Source: Solibacter sp039934035
GTDB lineage: Bacteria > Acidobacteriota > Terriglobia > Bryobacterales > Bryobacteraceae
Length of the DNA stretch: 64,000 bases
NCBI GenBank assembly: GCA_039934035.1
Contig: JBDTMZ010000008.1
Location: forward strand, 1-64,000
Direction of reading: 5' to 3'
The notes under the pieces were generated by a model. That model was not told where the DNA came from, did not search any database, and was given only the letters and a program-made list of their open reading frames with translations. Position numbers and translations under genes: made by a program. How positions within the stretch are numbered: the stretch's first letter is position 1; the number at the start of each line of letters is the position of its first letter. Below are positions 1-8,567 of the stretch, in pieces.

Positions 1-581
1 ACCAGGAGACTCGAGCCGCTGCTGAATTGATGCGGTGGACCGGAATGCGAATTTCGGACGCGCACAAGACCAACGATTTTGAAGTCGTTCGCAACGAAAA
101 GGGTAACGGCTGGAACGCTGACTTCATTCAGAAAAAGACCAAGAGGCGCTGCGTCAGTCCGGTACCGGCGCACCTGGTCGAAATGCTGCGTGCGCTGCCT
201 GGACAAATGAAGAACGGCCGGAAGCATTTCTTCACATGCACATACACGGCGCTGCGAATGCGCGTGGATACCCTGGCCGAACGAGCACAAGTGGAGAAGC
301 CATTCTCGCACGCGTTTAGCCCCCATTGCCTTCGACATACATTTGCCATCCAGCATATCAACGTAGGCACGGATGTGAAGCTGATCTCGAAGTGGCTCGG
401 GCATGAATCGGTCGCGGTGACGCTGGAGCATTACGGAAATTGGATCAAGACGACGCAGATTATTGCGGAGGACCACAGTCGGGAGGCCAACGAAAAAATG
501 ATGGCCAAGGTGGCGGCGTTCCGAAACAAAACGAATACCGACCGGACAAACCCTTCGGCGAGGCCTTTGGCAACCTCTTAG
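1..581 (+). CDS. Tyrosine recombinase/integrase, C-terminal part (cut by window edge)
   Basis: The reading frame is open back to the first bases of the window, so the N-terminus lies outside. What remains is the catalytic half of a phage-type tyrosine integrase. It begins with the TGMRISDA box, which carries the first catalytic arginine. The HCLRHTFA box follows with the His-x-x-Arg pair, then WLGHES with the second histidine, and LEHYGNW with the tyrosine nucleophile. All core residues are therefore present. Such enzymes cut and rejoin DNA for integration or excision of mobile elements. It is followed by transposase debris, which fits an accessory island. The element it belongs to cannot be named, and no att site could be recognised. 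Confidence 0.85.
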   Translation, partial: QETRAAAELMRWTGMRISDAHKTNDFEVVRNEKGNGWNADFIQKKTKRRCVSPVPAHLVEMLRALPGQMKNGRKHFFTCTYTALRMRVDTLAERAQVEKPFSHAFSPHCLRHTFAIQHINVGTDVKLISKWLGHESVAVTLEHYGNWIKTTQIIAEDHSREANEKMMAKVAAFRNKTNTDRTNPSARPLATS

Positions 582-785
582 CGCTTTCCTTCCTTAGGGC
601 AGCTTCCAATGGCCCTATCCTGTGCGCCTCCTCCGCAGTTTTCCGAACTATCAGGAGTCCACTGGGCCTGACGCTGGTGCGGGGGTGTGGCAGGGAGATT
701 CATTTTCATATGATTGAGGAACCTGACAATTCACGGCTGCGATGTCGTTCCTGGCCTGTGCCGATGACTCTGCCATTCAAGATAT

Positions 786-1341
786 TCAACGCGGCGAACA
801 GTGTGGTGGGGCCATTACGCTTATGTCATGAGTCCGTGCGATCCAGTGCCTGGATCTGGCTCTTCTCGTCCACATACAATACCAGAGCACGGTCGGGAGG
901 TCCAAGCACAGTCCCACGACATCCCGCACCTTCTCCTCAAAATTCGGATCGTTCGACAATTTGAACCCTTCTACGCGGTGTGGCTGAACTTCGTGACGCT
1001 GCCAAACTCGATGCACAATAGTCCGCGAGATCCTCAACCGCCGAGCCAAGGTGCGTACGCTCCAATGGGTGCTGCCCTCCCCCGTGACGTGTCTTCAGAG
1101 TAGTATCCAAAATCTTCTGCTCCAAAGCAGGAGTCAACACCGTGCCCTGGCGTTTCCGCTTGCGAATTGCCGTAACGGCCGCCATCCCGCCGCTCACGAA
1201 TGCGGCGCGCAGAGCCAGTATGGTGGGGCGCGACACGTTCAACTGCTGTGCGAGTGAAGCGAACTTGGTACGGCTTCTTATTTCAGACTGCAGGAACCTG
1301 TTTAGATTGTTTAGATAACAGTGATATTCTTTAAGAATCAA
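786..1341 (-). pseudogene. IS630-type transposase remnant, frameshifted and truncated
   Basis: Two overlapping minus-strand frames together read like the N-terminal half of an IS630-family transposase. The upstream frame (937-1341) has a helix-turn-helix start (QQLNVSRPTILALRAAF) and a linker with TVLTPALEQKILDTT. The protein then shifts frame, and the second frame (786-1049) continues with ISRTIVHRVWQRHEVQPHR and NDPNFEEKVRDVVGL. Just after that the expected catalytic LCVDEKSQIQALDRT-like box is broken by further shifts (it reads LWYCMWTRRARSRHW). The DDE C-terminal part is missing. The element cannot be active. Family assignment rests on recalled IS630 motif patterns. Confidence 0.75.
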
Positions 1342-1369
1342 TATGCTCTAGGGAGTCGCAGAGAAAGCG

Positions 1370-2074
1370 ATGGACCACAAAAAACCGCCGGTCGTTGTCG
1401 GTGGCACTTGTTCCGTTTCAATTCCCTCCACCCGTACGATCACGGGGACGATTAATTACCGGTATCCTCCCGATTTCCCGCGCGAGTCTCAAGGGCGGGT
1501 CAAGTTGGTAGAGAACGCGGCCAAACGAGTGTTCAACGAGAGCGCCCCTACTGTCCAGTGGGAGCGGCGGCTGCGAGACATGCGCATAACCTGCGCCATG
1601 GGACCAACCACGGCTTTCGCGCAAGAGGCTATCCGGCTAGGGTGGGACGCGAGGCGTATCGACGGGCATGTGCGTGATTTTGCCCTAGGCGCGGCAGGTT
1701 GGGCGAGGCTGAAAACCGACTCAACGCGGGATATCCGAGACGAGATTGAAGCGTCTCTCGAGTGGCGGGAGTACGAGGAACTCTTGGTCGAAAGATGCGA
1801 CGCGGTGATGCATCCGCCTGCAGGTGGCGGGTCGCGGAGTGCCGATCTTCTGCTGAGGATCGTCGCTAAGAGGAATATCACCATTGAACGATGGGCGGCT
1901 GACCACAAGCTTGGTCGGACGACCGTATTCGACTGGAAGGCCTCCCAACTGGCCGGTAAGTCCGCCCAGGGCAAAGTCAGTGCGGAAAAGAGCGCCGCTA
2001 TCGAAAATGCCATCGAGAAAGATGCTGAGGCACTCGGACTTGCCACTCGGACTAGCTCGGAATCGTCCGAGTAG
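1370..2074 (+). CDS. Unknown protein with possible C-terminal helix-turn-helix
   Basis: I do not recognise this 234-residue protein. The ORF starts at ATG and ends at TAG. Its middle is rich in acidic and aromatic residues. The segment around residues 165-190 (ITIERWAADHKLGRTTVFDWK) looks like a helix-turn-helix, with 'wait, recognise, DWK' spacing seen in small DNA-binding proteins. The final 25 residues are charged and low in complexity (EKSAAIENAIEKDAEALG). It follows the transposase remnant and precedes a diverged second copy of its own tail. A role in regulating or maintaining the accessory island is a guess only. Confidence 0.6.
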   Translation: MDHKKPPVVVGGTCSVSIPSTRTITGTINYRYPPDFPRESQGRVKLVENAAKRVFNESAPTVQWERRLRDMRITCAMGPTTAFAQEAIRLGWDARRIDGHVRDFALGAAGWARLKTDSTRDIRDEIEASLEWREYEELLVERCDAVMHPPAGGGSRSADLLLRIVAKRNITIERWAADHKLGRTTVFDWKASQLAGKSAQGKVSAEKSAAIENAIEKDAEALGLATRTSSESSE

Positions 2075-2275
2075 ACCGCCACATCGGCATCACCCCCGGC
2101 GGTGGCGCGAGACGCCGACAAACCAGCTTGTTTGCACTCAAGAGACCGAATCCATTGGCACCGCGTTCAGAAAACGGCGTCGTCCTGCCCGAAACGAAGG
2201 TGCAGCTATCGGACGGACGGTCAAGAAAGACGCAGACGCACCCGGACTGGCTCGGACTCGTCCGAGTTGGGTTGA
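1993..2275 (+). repeat. Diverged duplication of a gene tail
   Basis: The last about 80 bases of the preceding gene (about 1993-2074) reappear in diverged form at about 2203-2275. The first copy reads SAAIENAIEKDAEALGLA and the second reads GAAIGRTVKKDADAPGLA, and both end in a CGGACTCG/CGTCCGAGT-rich stretch. By eye the two copies are about 65% identical. The second copy sits in a frame with no convincing start, so it is probably the remnant of a duplicated paralogue. Confidence 0.5.
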
Positions 2276-2521
2276 CATGAGAGTCTGAGAGCATTGAAGC
2301 GGCGTACCGGAAGCTCACCTTTCCGCCAGCTTCAGCGACGTTTCGTTTCCGAGTTTAAGCTCGAACGGCTCACACGGATACTGGAGGGTTCAGCGGCTCA
2401 GAAGCCGAGCTCGTGCGATTGGAGCGTATAGTCAGCACGGGCGGAAGGCCTGAAACCACCGAGTACCCCGAACGGCGAGGTGTCGTCGATGAAAAGACAG
2501 AGCGGATGAAGTAGGTAGACG
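2075..2521. other. Non-coding stretch with gene debris
   Basis: Apart from the diverged tail copy near 2203-2275, I see no supported gene, RNA or clear terminator here. The open frames that cross it have no recognisable domains and appear to be shadows. Confidence 0.4.
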
Positions 2522-2785
2522 ATGCAACGACGCATTAAAGCACGGCCGCGAGATTCGGCAGCTCACCAAACTTTGCTTGACCACAAACAAGCAACGTTGA
2601 ACGTGATTCTCTCCCGGATTCCGGACATCAGTTCCTTCGCCGAACTCGCGGAACTGATCGGTTACTCGCAGGAGTGGGTACGGCAGCGGCTCGTGAGGGC
2701 TCCAGAAAACCTGTACAAAAATGGAAGGCGTTATAAGGTTCCCAAAGGGGTAGCCGAGGAGTTCGTCCGGTCCGTATTCGTTTGA
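2522..2785 (+). CDS. Small unknown protein, possible HTH/excisionase-like
   Basis: An 87-residue basic protein starting at ATG. Residues 35-60 (ISSFAELAELIGYSQEWVRQRL) form a plausible helix-turn-helix. The segment KNGRRYKVPKGVAEEFVRS that follows resembles the wing of a MerR/excisionase-type fold, which ends in a 'grey-R-Y-x-V-P' strand. It precedes the DUF5681 gene by about 85 bases on the same strand, so the two may be co-transcribed. Product and function are not established. Confidence 0.5.
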   Translation: MQRRIKARPRDSAAHQTLLDHKQATLNVILSRIPDISSFAELAELIGYSQEWVRQRLVRAPENLYKNGRRYKVPKGVAEEFVRSVFV

Positions 2786-2870
2786 TTCCGTCTCTTCCAG
2801 CCTGGGCAGCGAAACCAGCCCCATTTCGAACCCAGCATACCAAGAGATCACAAACACGAGGCTTAAAATA

Positions 2871-3392
2871 GTGTCAACAAAAAACAACGTCGGTAAATTC
2901 GCCAAGGGGACCAGCGGCAATCCAACTGGTCGTCCCTTGGGGAGCCGGAATAGATCAACCTTACTAGTCGAGGCATTACTGTGCGATGAGGCCCAAGCGT
3001 TGACTCGAAAGCTAATCGAAACGGCCCTTGAGGGTGACATTTCCGCATTGCGACTGTGTATTGAACGCCTGGCGCCGATTCGCAAGGAGCGTAGCATTGA
3101 ACTGAAACTATCACCGATCCAAAACGAGCAGCAGGCCTTGGATTCGATGAACACTGTGGTTACGTCAATCGGCGAGGGACGGATCACGCCCCATGAAGGT
3201 GAATCAATCGTTAATATCTTGGCCGCGCAGACGAAGTTGTTCATGGGTGCAGAACTGCAACGTGAGCAGGACGAGTTGGACGCGGGCTACGACGACGAAG
3301 GATATCCGCTCGAGAATGAGGATGCCACCGAGGAGGAGGAGGACGCCAACGAACCTGGCCAGGTGGTCCCCCATCGGACATACGATGACTGA
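2871..3392 (+). CDS. DUF5681 domain-containing protein
   Basis: A 173-residue protein with a GTG start. The N-terminus carries the hallmark of the DUF5681 family: FAKGTSGNPTGRPLGSRNR at residues 9-27, a glycine/arginine-rich segment. A helical region follows with EALLCDEAQALTRKLIETALEGD and the typical LRLCIERLAPIRK box. The C-terminus is strongly acidic (EDATEEEEDANEPG). The family is widespread in integrated elements and phage-like regions and has been compared with small terminase-like DNA-binding proteins, but its function is unproven. The accessory neighbourhood agrees with that. Confidence 0.7.
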   Translation: MSTKNNVGKFAKGTSGNPTGRPLGSRNRSTLLVEALLCDEAQALTRKLIETALEGDISALRLCIERLAPIRKERSIELKLSPIQNEQQALDSMNTVVTSIGEGRITPHEGESIVNILAAQTKLFMGAELQREQDELDAGYDDEGYPLENEDATEEEEDANEPGQVVPHRTYDD

Positions 3393-3636
3393 TGGTGGCG
3401 CCAGCAAATTGCATACTGGGGGCTTGATCAGCCCGCGCCTCTCACGGATCGGGTCAGGCAACATGCGCGACAGGTGTCCGGCCAGCTCCTGTATTTCCCC
3501 TGTTCTTTACAGGTTGACGAGTGAAAAAAGGGCTCTGCGCGAGAATGTGAAGAGGCTCCATACCTACCCCACTGCGGCCGCCAACACGCCCGGTGGCGAG
3601 TTGATGAACTTCGTGATGGTGATAAGGGTGCTGCCA

Positions 3637-3927
3637 TTACTTCTTCAGGGCTTTCAGCCGGGACACCAGCGTTTCGAGTTGGTACACGCTCTTCAATACT
3701 TCCTTCGTGACCGCAATAGCGACTTCTACTTCCTCACGATCCACCTTGGCGTATTCGGTGGATTCGATATGGGCGGCATCGTTCCCCAATAGTCGCAGGT
3801 CATCAAGGCCATTGAGAAGTTCCACTGGCAAGATCACGCTCGACCCGAGAGATTTGATCCTATCTTTCAAGTTCTTACCAGCCGCCTTCCTGTCGGAGCA
3901 TAGGAGTTCCAGTGTCTTCCTAACCAT
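3637..3927 (-). pseudogene. DUF4145 domain C-terminal fragment
   Basis: The 96-residue frame reads MVRKTLELLCSDRKAAGKNL, then LRLLGNDAAHIES and a C-terminal helical segment. This matches the C-terminal half of DUF4145 domains (RKxLE ... LDxLRxxGNxxAH). An in-frame stop lies three codons before the first ATG, exactly at the edge of the neighbouring IS21 debris. The N-terminal half was therefore probably lost at that junction. DUF4145 proteins often accompany restriction or other defence genes, but nothing of that kind survives next to it. Confidence 0.6.
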
Positions 3928-3979
3928 GTTGGTTCAGCAAGCCAGCGTCGCTACGCTCCGGTTGGTGTTCGGGACCATC

Positions 3980-4048
3980 CCGGAATGCTGTTCGCCTTGA
4001 TCCCGGAATGGTGTTCGACTTCCCTCCGGAATGCTGTTCGACTTCGCC
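3980..4048. repeat. Three 23-bp tandem repeats inside IS21 debris
   Basis: Units begin at 3980, 4003 and 4026 with an exact 23-base period. Each opens CCGGAATG, followed by c/gTGTTCG and a CTT tract. A degenerate fourth start (CCGGAAT) lies at 4047. They sit exactly where the istA frame loses homology. IS21-family ends carry several internal direct repeats for transposase binding, so this may be an end sequence brought next to a truncated istA. Confidence 0.7.
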
Positions 4049-4488
4049 GGAATCCGCAGTCTGCGCTTTGTACTTCCTGCCGCCCACTTCCACCGTGTGC
4101 GGAGACGTATCGTGCTGCATCTCCACGCCCGGCTCAAAGTGATATTGGCCCGCCGGCACGATCGGCGTTTGTCCGATACCCTGTCTGCGGCAGAACCCCG
4201 TCAGCGCCGGATACGACAGCACCGCGCCGCCCGCCACCAACTCCTCATGGACTCGCACGAGATGGCGGCCGACGGCCCCAAACACCTGGAGGCCTCACGG
4301 CAATGCCGGCAGACTTCAGATAAGCCCCGGCCGTCTCCCGGCGAACTCCGGTTTCCTCTTGGATGCGCCTCAACGGCCAGCCCAGCCGACCGAGCGCGAT
4401 GACTTGCTGTCGTTTCTCTTCGCTCAAGACATTGCTCACGTCGACGGAGGGTATCCCCCATCGCTGTCAATGTCCTGCTTCAGTTCCG

Positions 4489-4538
4489 TTGGCCGGTTTT
4501 CAGCCGTCCCTCATTGGCCGGTTTTGACTGTCCCCCGA
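4489..4538. repeat. Two 25-bp repeats at the IS21 outer end
   Basis: Two consecutive 25-base units begin with TTGGCCGGTTTT at 4489 and 4514. The first continues with CAGCCGTCCC and the second with GACTGTCCCC. They lie upstream of the istA start, where IS21-type elements carry terminal multiple repeats. The outer element boundary is probably close to 4540. Confidence 0.65.
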
Positions 4539-4546
4539 GGCGACTA

Positions 4547-4621
4547 ATGGAATTACATTAATGTTGGTTCTGGGGAAGGGCCATTGGCCTACCTTGCGAC
4601 GAAGGCTCTTTCTTGTCGGCC
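4547..4621 (+). repeat. Dispersed copy of the 9.5-kb inverted-repeat sequence
   Basis: This stretch matches about 9490-9563 in the same orientation. Shared blocks are GAATTACATTAATGTTGGTTC (with one difference), CTACCTTGC, GACGAAGGCTCTT and TTGTCGGC. The match starts immediately after the IS21 end. The IS apparently inserted into, or recombined with, an older element end. Confidence 0.65.
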
Positions 4622-4740
4622 GTATCGTTTGGCACACTATGCGGTTGTTAGACTTTTGTTAACCGACAGACCAGGATGTCCGACGGACCCGAGAAATCCG
4701 ATCTTGGCGTGGGGGCCTGTCCATCGCTTCAGAGCGCTAA

Positions 4741-5583
4741 GTGCGAGAATTCGCATCTGTTTCGGGCACTGGCGCGCTCAGCGCGGGGCGATTCCGCTAC
4801 CATGGATTCGTGCAACACGCCGGCCCCGGCACCACCGGCCCCGATATCCCCGAACCGTCGCTCGCGGAGCGAGCCCGTACGCTCGCCTCGCTCGGCCGCA
4901 TCGGCAGTCTATCCACGCACTCCCGGAAGTTCCCGGGGTTCCCATTCGGCTCGATGATGCCCTATGCGACTGACGAACACGGTCGGCCGGTGTTTTTCGT
5001 CAGCAGCATGGCGATGTACACGCAGAACCTGCTGCAGGATCCGCGGGCTAGCGTGCTCACTACGCAGCCGGACGTTTCTGGGGATCCGCTCGGTGCTGCC
5101 CGCGTGACCATTATTGGAACCGCGGTCGAAACGCCGGCCGCTGAGGTTCGGGAGCTATGCCTCTCGCGGCACGAGAATGCGAAGCTGTGGCAGGACTTCA
5201 CCGACTTTGCGTACTACCGGCTGGAGGTTACAGGTGTGTATTTTGTCGGCGGCTTCGGTGTTATGGGGTGGATCGCTGCCGAGGAATATGGGGACGCCCG
5301 GCCCGATCCGTTGATGGATGCCGCCGCGGGAATCATCCAGCACATGAATGCCGATCACGCCGAAGCTCTCCGCCTAATTGCCGGGCACTACGCTGGCGAG
5401 GCTGCCGATGAGGCAGCGATGACCGCCGTGGACCGCCTCGGATTCCACCTTCGTTTGAAGTCCGCTGACCGGGTTTATGGTCGGCGCGTGGCTTTGCTGC
5501 GAGAGGTAGCGAGTAGCGAAGATGCCCGGGGCGTGCTGGTGGATATGGTTCGGCAGGCGAGGTCAGTTGCGCCGCGGTCGTGA
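4741..5583 (+). CDS. HugZ-like pyridoxamine-phosphate-oxidase-fold protein with DUF2470
   Basis: The protein has a flavin-reductase-like split-barrel N-terminal part: EPSLAERARTLASLGRIG, then FPFGSMMPYATDEHGRPVF, NLLQDPRASVLTT and the VEVTGVYFVGGFGVMGWI-like strand. A C-terminal DUF2470 follows (IIQHMNADHAEALRLIAGHY). This order is that of the HugZ/heme-utilisation family, in which members bind or degrade heme. I infer only family membership. The 280-residue frame begins at GTG. An in-frame GTG at 4810 gives 258 residues, closer to the usual family length, and is an equally good start; neither has a clear ribosome site. The stop codon abuts the esterase debris. Confidence 0.75.
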   Translation: MREFASVSGTGALSAGRFRYHGFVQHAGPGTTGPDIPEPSLAERARTLASLGRIGSLSTHSRKFPGFPFGSMMPYATDEHGRPVFFVSSMAMYTQNLLQDPRASVLTTQPDVSGDPLGAARVTIIGTAVETPAAEVRELCLSRHENAKLWQDFTDFAYYRLEVTGVYFVGGFGVMGWIAAEEYGDARPDPLMDAAAGIIQHMNADHAEALRLIAGHYAGEAADEAAMTAVDRLGFHLRLKSADRVYGRRVALLREVASSEDARGVLVDMVRQARSVAPRS

Positions 5584-6430
5584 CGCCCGCCCCGCAACTA
5601 ATCTTCGGTTGCTCCGACGGTGGGCGCGAAGCCCTCATGGAAGTGCAACGCTACCCCGAAGACTTCGACGGCATCATCGCCGGCGCGCCCGCTAAAGACT
5701 GGTCGCACCTGTTCACCGGCTTCGTCTGGAACGAGAAGGCGTTGACCGCCGATCCGGCCTCCGCCATTCCGCCCACCAAACTGGCAGCCAGAAGCCCGCG
5801 CCGGCCGCTTGCGACCCCATCGACGGCGTCAAGGACGGCCTGATCGAGGATCGCACCGCCCGGCGCCATCCAGTTCTTCTTCGGAAATTCGTACTTCGGG
5901 CAGGCGGTATTTGAACAGCGCGACTGGGACTTTCGCAAGTTGGACTTCGGGGGCGACTTGGCCTTCGCCGAGCGCAAGGCCGGAGCCGTCATCGACTCCA
6001 ACCCGACCTCCGCTCGTTGGGCGATGACGCAATTTCGCCGCTCAGCTCAATTGCTTACTACGAAAGTGTCCGCTCGTTCCTGGCAAAGTATCCAGATCCT
6101 CGCAGCCAGTCGTCCAAGCCAGTCCAGGCTTTCTATCGTCTATTCATGGTTCCGGGCATGGGGCACTGCGGCGGAGGTTTTGGTCCGAATGCCTTCGGTA
6201 ATACGGGCGGAGCGCCCGGTGACTCCGAACGGGATATCCTCACCGCGCTCGAGCGCTGGGGGGAGAAAGGCACGGCTCCCGACAAATTGATCGGCGCGGC
6301 CAAGGTCCCGGACGATCCGGTCCGGAGTCTGACCCGTCCCCTCTGCGTCTACCCTAAAGTCACCCGCTACAAGGGATCAGGCGATCCCTACGACGCCACG
6401 AACTTCGAGTGCGCCGCGGGCCAGCGCTGA
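5580..6430 (+). pseudogene. Tannase/feruloyl esterase family gene, broken
   Basis: Pieces of one tannase/feruloyl-esterase family protein lie in three different plus-strand frames. The first piece holds the nucleophile elbow (LIFGCSDGGREALMEVQRYP, serine in GCSDGG) and DFDGIIAGAPA. Then comes a short CDPIDGVKDGLIED piece, which corresponds to the calcium-site region. The second is FGNSYFGQAVFEQRDWDF. The third has VPGMGHCGGG (catalytic histidine region) and the C-terminal cysteine-containing tail. The N-terminus and much of the lid domain are absent. The fragment starts at the stop codon of the HugZ-like gene, so a deletion probably joined the two. Confidence 0.8.
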
Positions 6431-6683
6431 GCCGTGGCGGCACCGCCCATGGTGATTTCGACCTGCACGGCTCCATGACCGCGGGTACCCTGGAACGCCG
6501 CCATCAGTTCCATCAGATTGTTGGTTGTGTGCGGATCGCACACGAATAGTTCCTTCGTCACGGTCCCGAATCGCAGGGCGCAGGCCCATGGGACCGGATT
6601 ACACAAACACCATCCATCAGTAATCAAGTTTCGGCGATCGACGGACTCATCCATAGAGAATTCGCCAGCCGCGTTCGTTCCGG

Positions 6684-6935
6684 TTATTGGGGAGGTCGGC
6701 ATACGCTGCACGCGCCATAGCCATTTGCCTTTGCATCTTTTAAGGAAGTCGGAATTTTGCTCTGGGACAGATAACGACATGACCCGGTGTGGTACTTCTT
6801 ACCGGTTTTGGTGATGTAGACCGTTTGCTCTTTCGGCTGGACCTGTTTGTCGGGGGCCGGAACCTGGAATGCGTGGGTTGCGGAGGGTGTACACAGAGCA
6901 ACCAGTAGTAGGAGTACCGTGATTAACTTTCGCAT
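6684..6935 (-). CDS. Small secreted Cys-rich domain protein
   Basis: An 83-residue protein (ATG at 6935; an upstream in-frame start at 6959 is possible). It has a clear signal peptide (MRKLITVLLLLVALCTPS, cleavage near ATHA/F). The mature part contains TVYITKTGKKYHTGSCRYL, KIPTSLKDAKANGY and a terminal CSVCRPP. This YHxxxCxYL...CxxCxPP unit is familiar as a C-terminal module attached to thermonuclease-like proteins, or as a stand-alone small secreted protein. Its cysteines could bind a metal or form disulfides. A nuclease fragment lies about 900 bases away on the other strand. The exact role is unknown. Confidence 0.7.
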   Translation of the reverse strand: MRKLITVLLLLVALCTPSATHAFQVPAPDKQVQPKEQTVYITKTGKKYHTGSCRYLSQSKIPTSLKDAKANGYGACSVCRPPQ

Positions 6936-7170
6936 GCAGGGGTCACAGTAGCAGGCCACGAGCTCCCGCGCAACCGTCTGAGGTACTCAACATTTTGAAA
7001 GATGGAAAGCCAACCCAGCGCCAGGCGGAACTACAGCCGTGGATTTCACCGCCAATGCGCAATGTGAATGAACCATACGAACCGCAGCTGTCGGCCTATC
7101 TCTGCGGCGCCCCAGAACAACGCCAAACCCGACGAGACTGAGACTGATGCGGTCGACGAGTTCCCTGCGC

Positions 7171-7563
7171 TTATTCCAGCCTGACTATCCTGAATCCGGA
7201 ACCCTCGGAGATCAGTGTTTGTTTGTGGTCTCGGACGATCGACAATTCTTTAACATACCTTTTCTCATTTACTGCATCAGCGTATGTATCGAGTTCGAGA
7301 TATAACATAGGCGCACCTGGGTGTTCTCGCCGAACATACGCCAACACCTCTCTAGTTAAGTGAGACAGGCCAATAAACTGTGTCGCTGTGTCGCCGAACA
7401 GCTCGATAGTGAGCGGCTCAGGAGTGATACCTGAACTATGCACGACGCCTGACGCAGGGGTAGCTGGCTGAAACGTGACACCGTTTGGAACCCCTGAGAA
7501 TTCTGCGTTAAAACAGTAGGTCCGCGAAGTTCTGAGCTTCGCGAGCCGATTCCCAGGAGCCAC
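7171..7563 (-). CDS. Unknown protein, 130 residues
   Basis: I do not recognise the family. The sequence is ordinary globular: no signal peptide and no membrane segment, with a hydrophobic core containing ITPEPLTIELFGDTATQFIG and APMLYLELDTYADAV. The start is uncertain because nothing like a ribosome site stands before the ATG. It lies between other accessory fragments and could be a truncated gene. Confidence 0.45.
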   Translation of the reverse strand: MAPGNRLAKLRTSRTYCFNAEFSGVPNGVTFQPATPASGVVHSSGITPEPLTIELFGDTATQFIGLSHLTREVLAYVRREHPGAPMLYLELDTYADAVNEKRYVKELSIVRDHKQTLISEGSGFRIVRLE

Positions 7564-7785
7564 CCAAACGGTGAAGGATCAACCACAGGATAACCGCCGA
7601 ACGCCCGTCAATCAAGGGGTTCATGCGGCTTATCCACAACCCAATAAAATCGGGCCTGCCACGCCATATGACTTCGATGGAAAGAATCTGACCGCCTACG
7701 GGGGACTGCTCCCCGTAGGCATCCCACCCGGATCTGTTCAAGTTGACGGCCAATACCGGCTACCACTGTAGCTGCGCCTGGCCGC

Positions 7786-7895
7786 ATCAAGGTCCGCTCG
7801 GGGTCGCGCCTGCAGGTGCGGGACATTGACCGCTACGAGCGCACGGTGGCGGAGATCATCCTGTCTGGTGGGCGCAACCAAACCGAAGCTGCCCT
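7786..7895 (+). pseudogene. Staphylococcal-nuclease-like fragment
   Basis: A short frame reads IKVRSGSRLQVRDIDRYERT followed by VAEIILSGGRNQTEAAL. The DxDRYxRTVAxxxLxxGRN pattern resembles the central strand and loop of thermonuclease (SNase) domains. In those, arginine and acidic residues of this region contribute to the active site. No start, N-terminal core or C-terminus is visible and the sequence runs into the tail of the convergent gene. It is a remnant only. Confidence 0.4.
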
Positions 7896-8235
7896 ATCCG
7901 CATGCCGTCTGGGTGAAAACGGATGGTGCGTGCGATTTCACTTCCTCCGCCTCCGTGTCCGCGAACAGCATGTGGATCAACTTCGCCGCAAGCTCTTGAG
8001 GGCAAACGCAATCATCCACGGCGGGGAAGGAGGACGCACCACCGCGTTGCCACTCAAATTCGATGGTAATCGGCTCAAGCTTGTCGGAGAACCAAATCCC
8101 GTGAAACTGCGTGAAGGCCAGTACATCTTGGCTGCTTGGCGCAATGGCGCGGATGGCATTCTCGTCATGGGATAGCACGATGGCTTCGACGATACTTCCG
8201 TTCGGGTAAGTGATGGTCACGAAGCCATTATGCAC
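7894..8235 (-). CDS. Unknown protein, 113 residues
   Basis: The protein begins MHNGFVTITYPNGSIVEAIV and has alternating hydrophobic residues typical of beta strands (LSHDENAIRAIAP, GIWFSDKLEPITIEFEW), then a short C-terminal helix with two cysteines nearby. The family is not recognised. Good codon composition and a methionine start make it a likely real gene. It overlaps the end of the nuclease fragment on the opposite strand. Confidence 0.5.
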   Translation of the reverse strand: MHNGFVTITYPNGSIVEAIVLSHDENAIRAIAPSSQDVLAFTQFHGIWFSDKLEPITIEFEWQRGGASSFPAVDDCVCPQELAAKLIHMLFADTEAEEVKSHAPSVFTQTACG

Positions 8236-8415
8236 TTTTCATGGCCCACAAACCAGTCCTGAACGGCCCTGGGCAGGTCACAGGACCATAACAAACGATG
8301 ACCCATAAAATGTCTTTGAGAATTTTTGAGAATAATCTGGATTGGGTTACACCAACTGGTATGGACTGGATTCACATTGCCGATCATGATTTTGAGCGCT
8401 ACCACCAAGCTAGGC

Positions 8416-8550
8416 ATGGTGAACGATGAGGCTGAACTTGCGGTGTTGGAGGAGCACCTGTTAGGGTGCGGGGCCTGCGCTGATCGTGCGGCAGCTGCTG
8501 CGGATTACGTGGACGCTTTCAGAGCTGCGGCCTGCAACTTTCCTGATTGA
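8416..8550 (+). pseudogene. Anti-sigma/zinc-finger-like fragment
   Basis: The piece DEAELAVLEEHLLGCGACADR followed by a helical segment has the EEHLLxCxxC layout of acidobacterial zf-HC2-like anti-sigma N-termini. The upstream histidine-containing segment is absent and the frame stops soon after. Only about 45 residues can be aligned to that pattern by eye, so this is a remnant or a very short protein. Confidence 0.35.
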
Positions 8551-8567
8551 CCTCCTACGCAACCTAT

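Larger units (their letters stand above)
3930..4540 (-). mobile_element. istA: IS21-family element remnant (istA N-terminal part)
   Basis: The minus strand starts at 4439 with an IstA-like N-terminus (SEEKRQQVIALGRLGWPLR, then EETGVRRETAGAYLKSAGI), a helix-turn-helix. After a frameshift near 4250, another frame continues with VHEELVAGGAVLSYPALTGF, CRRQGIG, GQYHFEPGVEMQHDTSPH and VEVGGRKYKAQTA, which is typical IstA sequence just before the catalytic core. It stops there: the DDE core and istB are missing. The element has lost its function. Tandem repeats flank it on both sides (listed separately), as expected for IS21-type ends. Confidence 0.75.
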
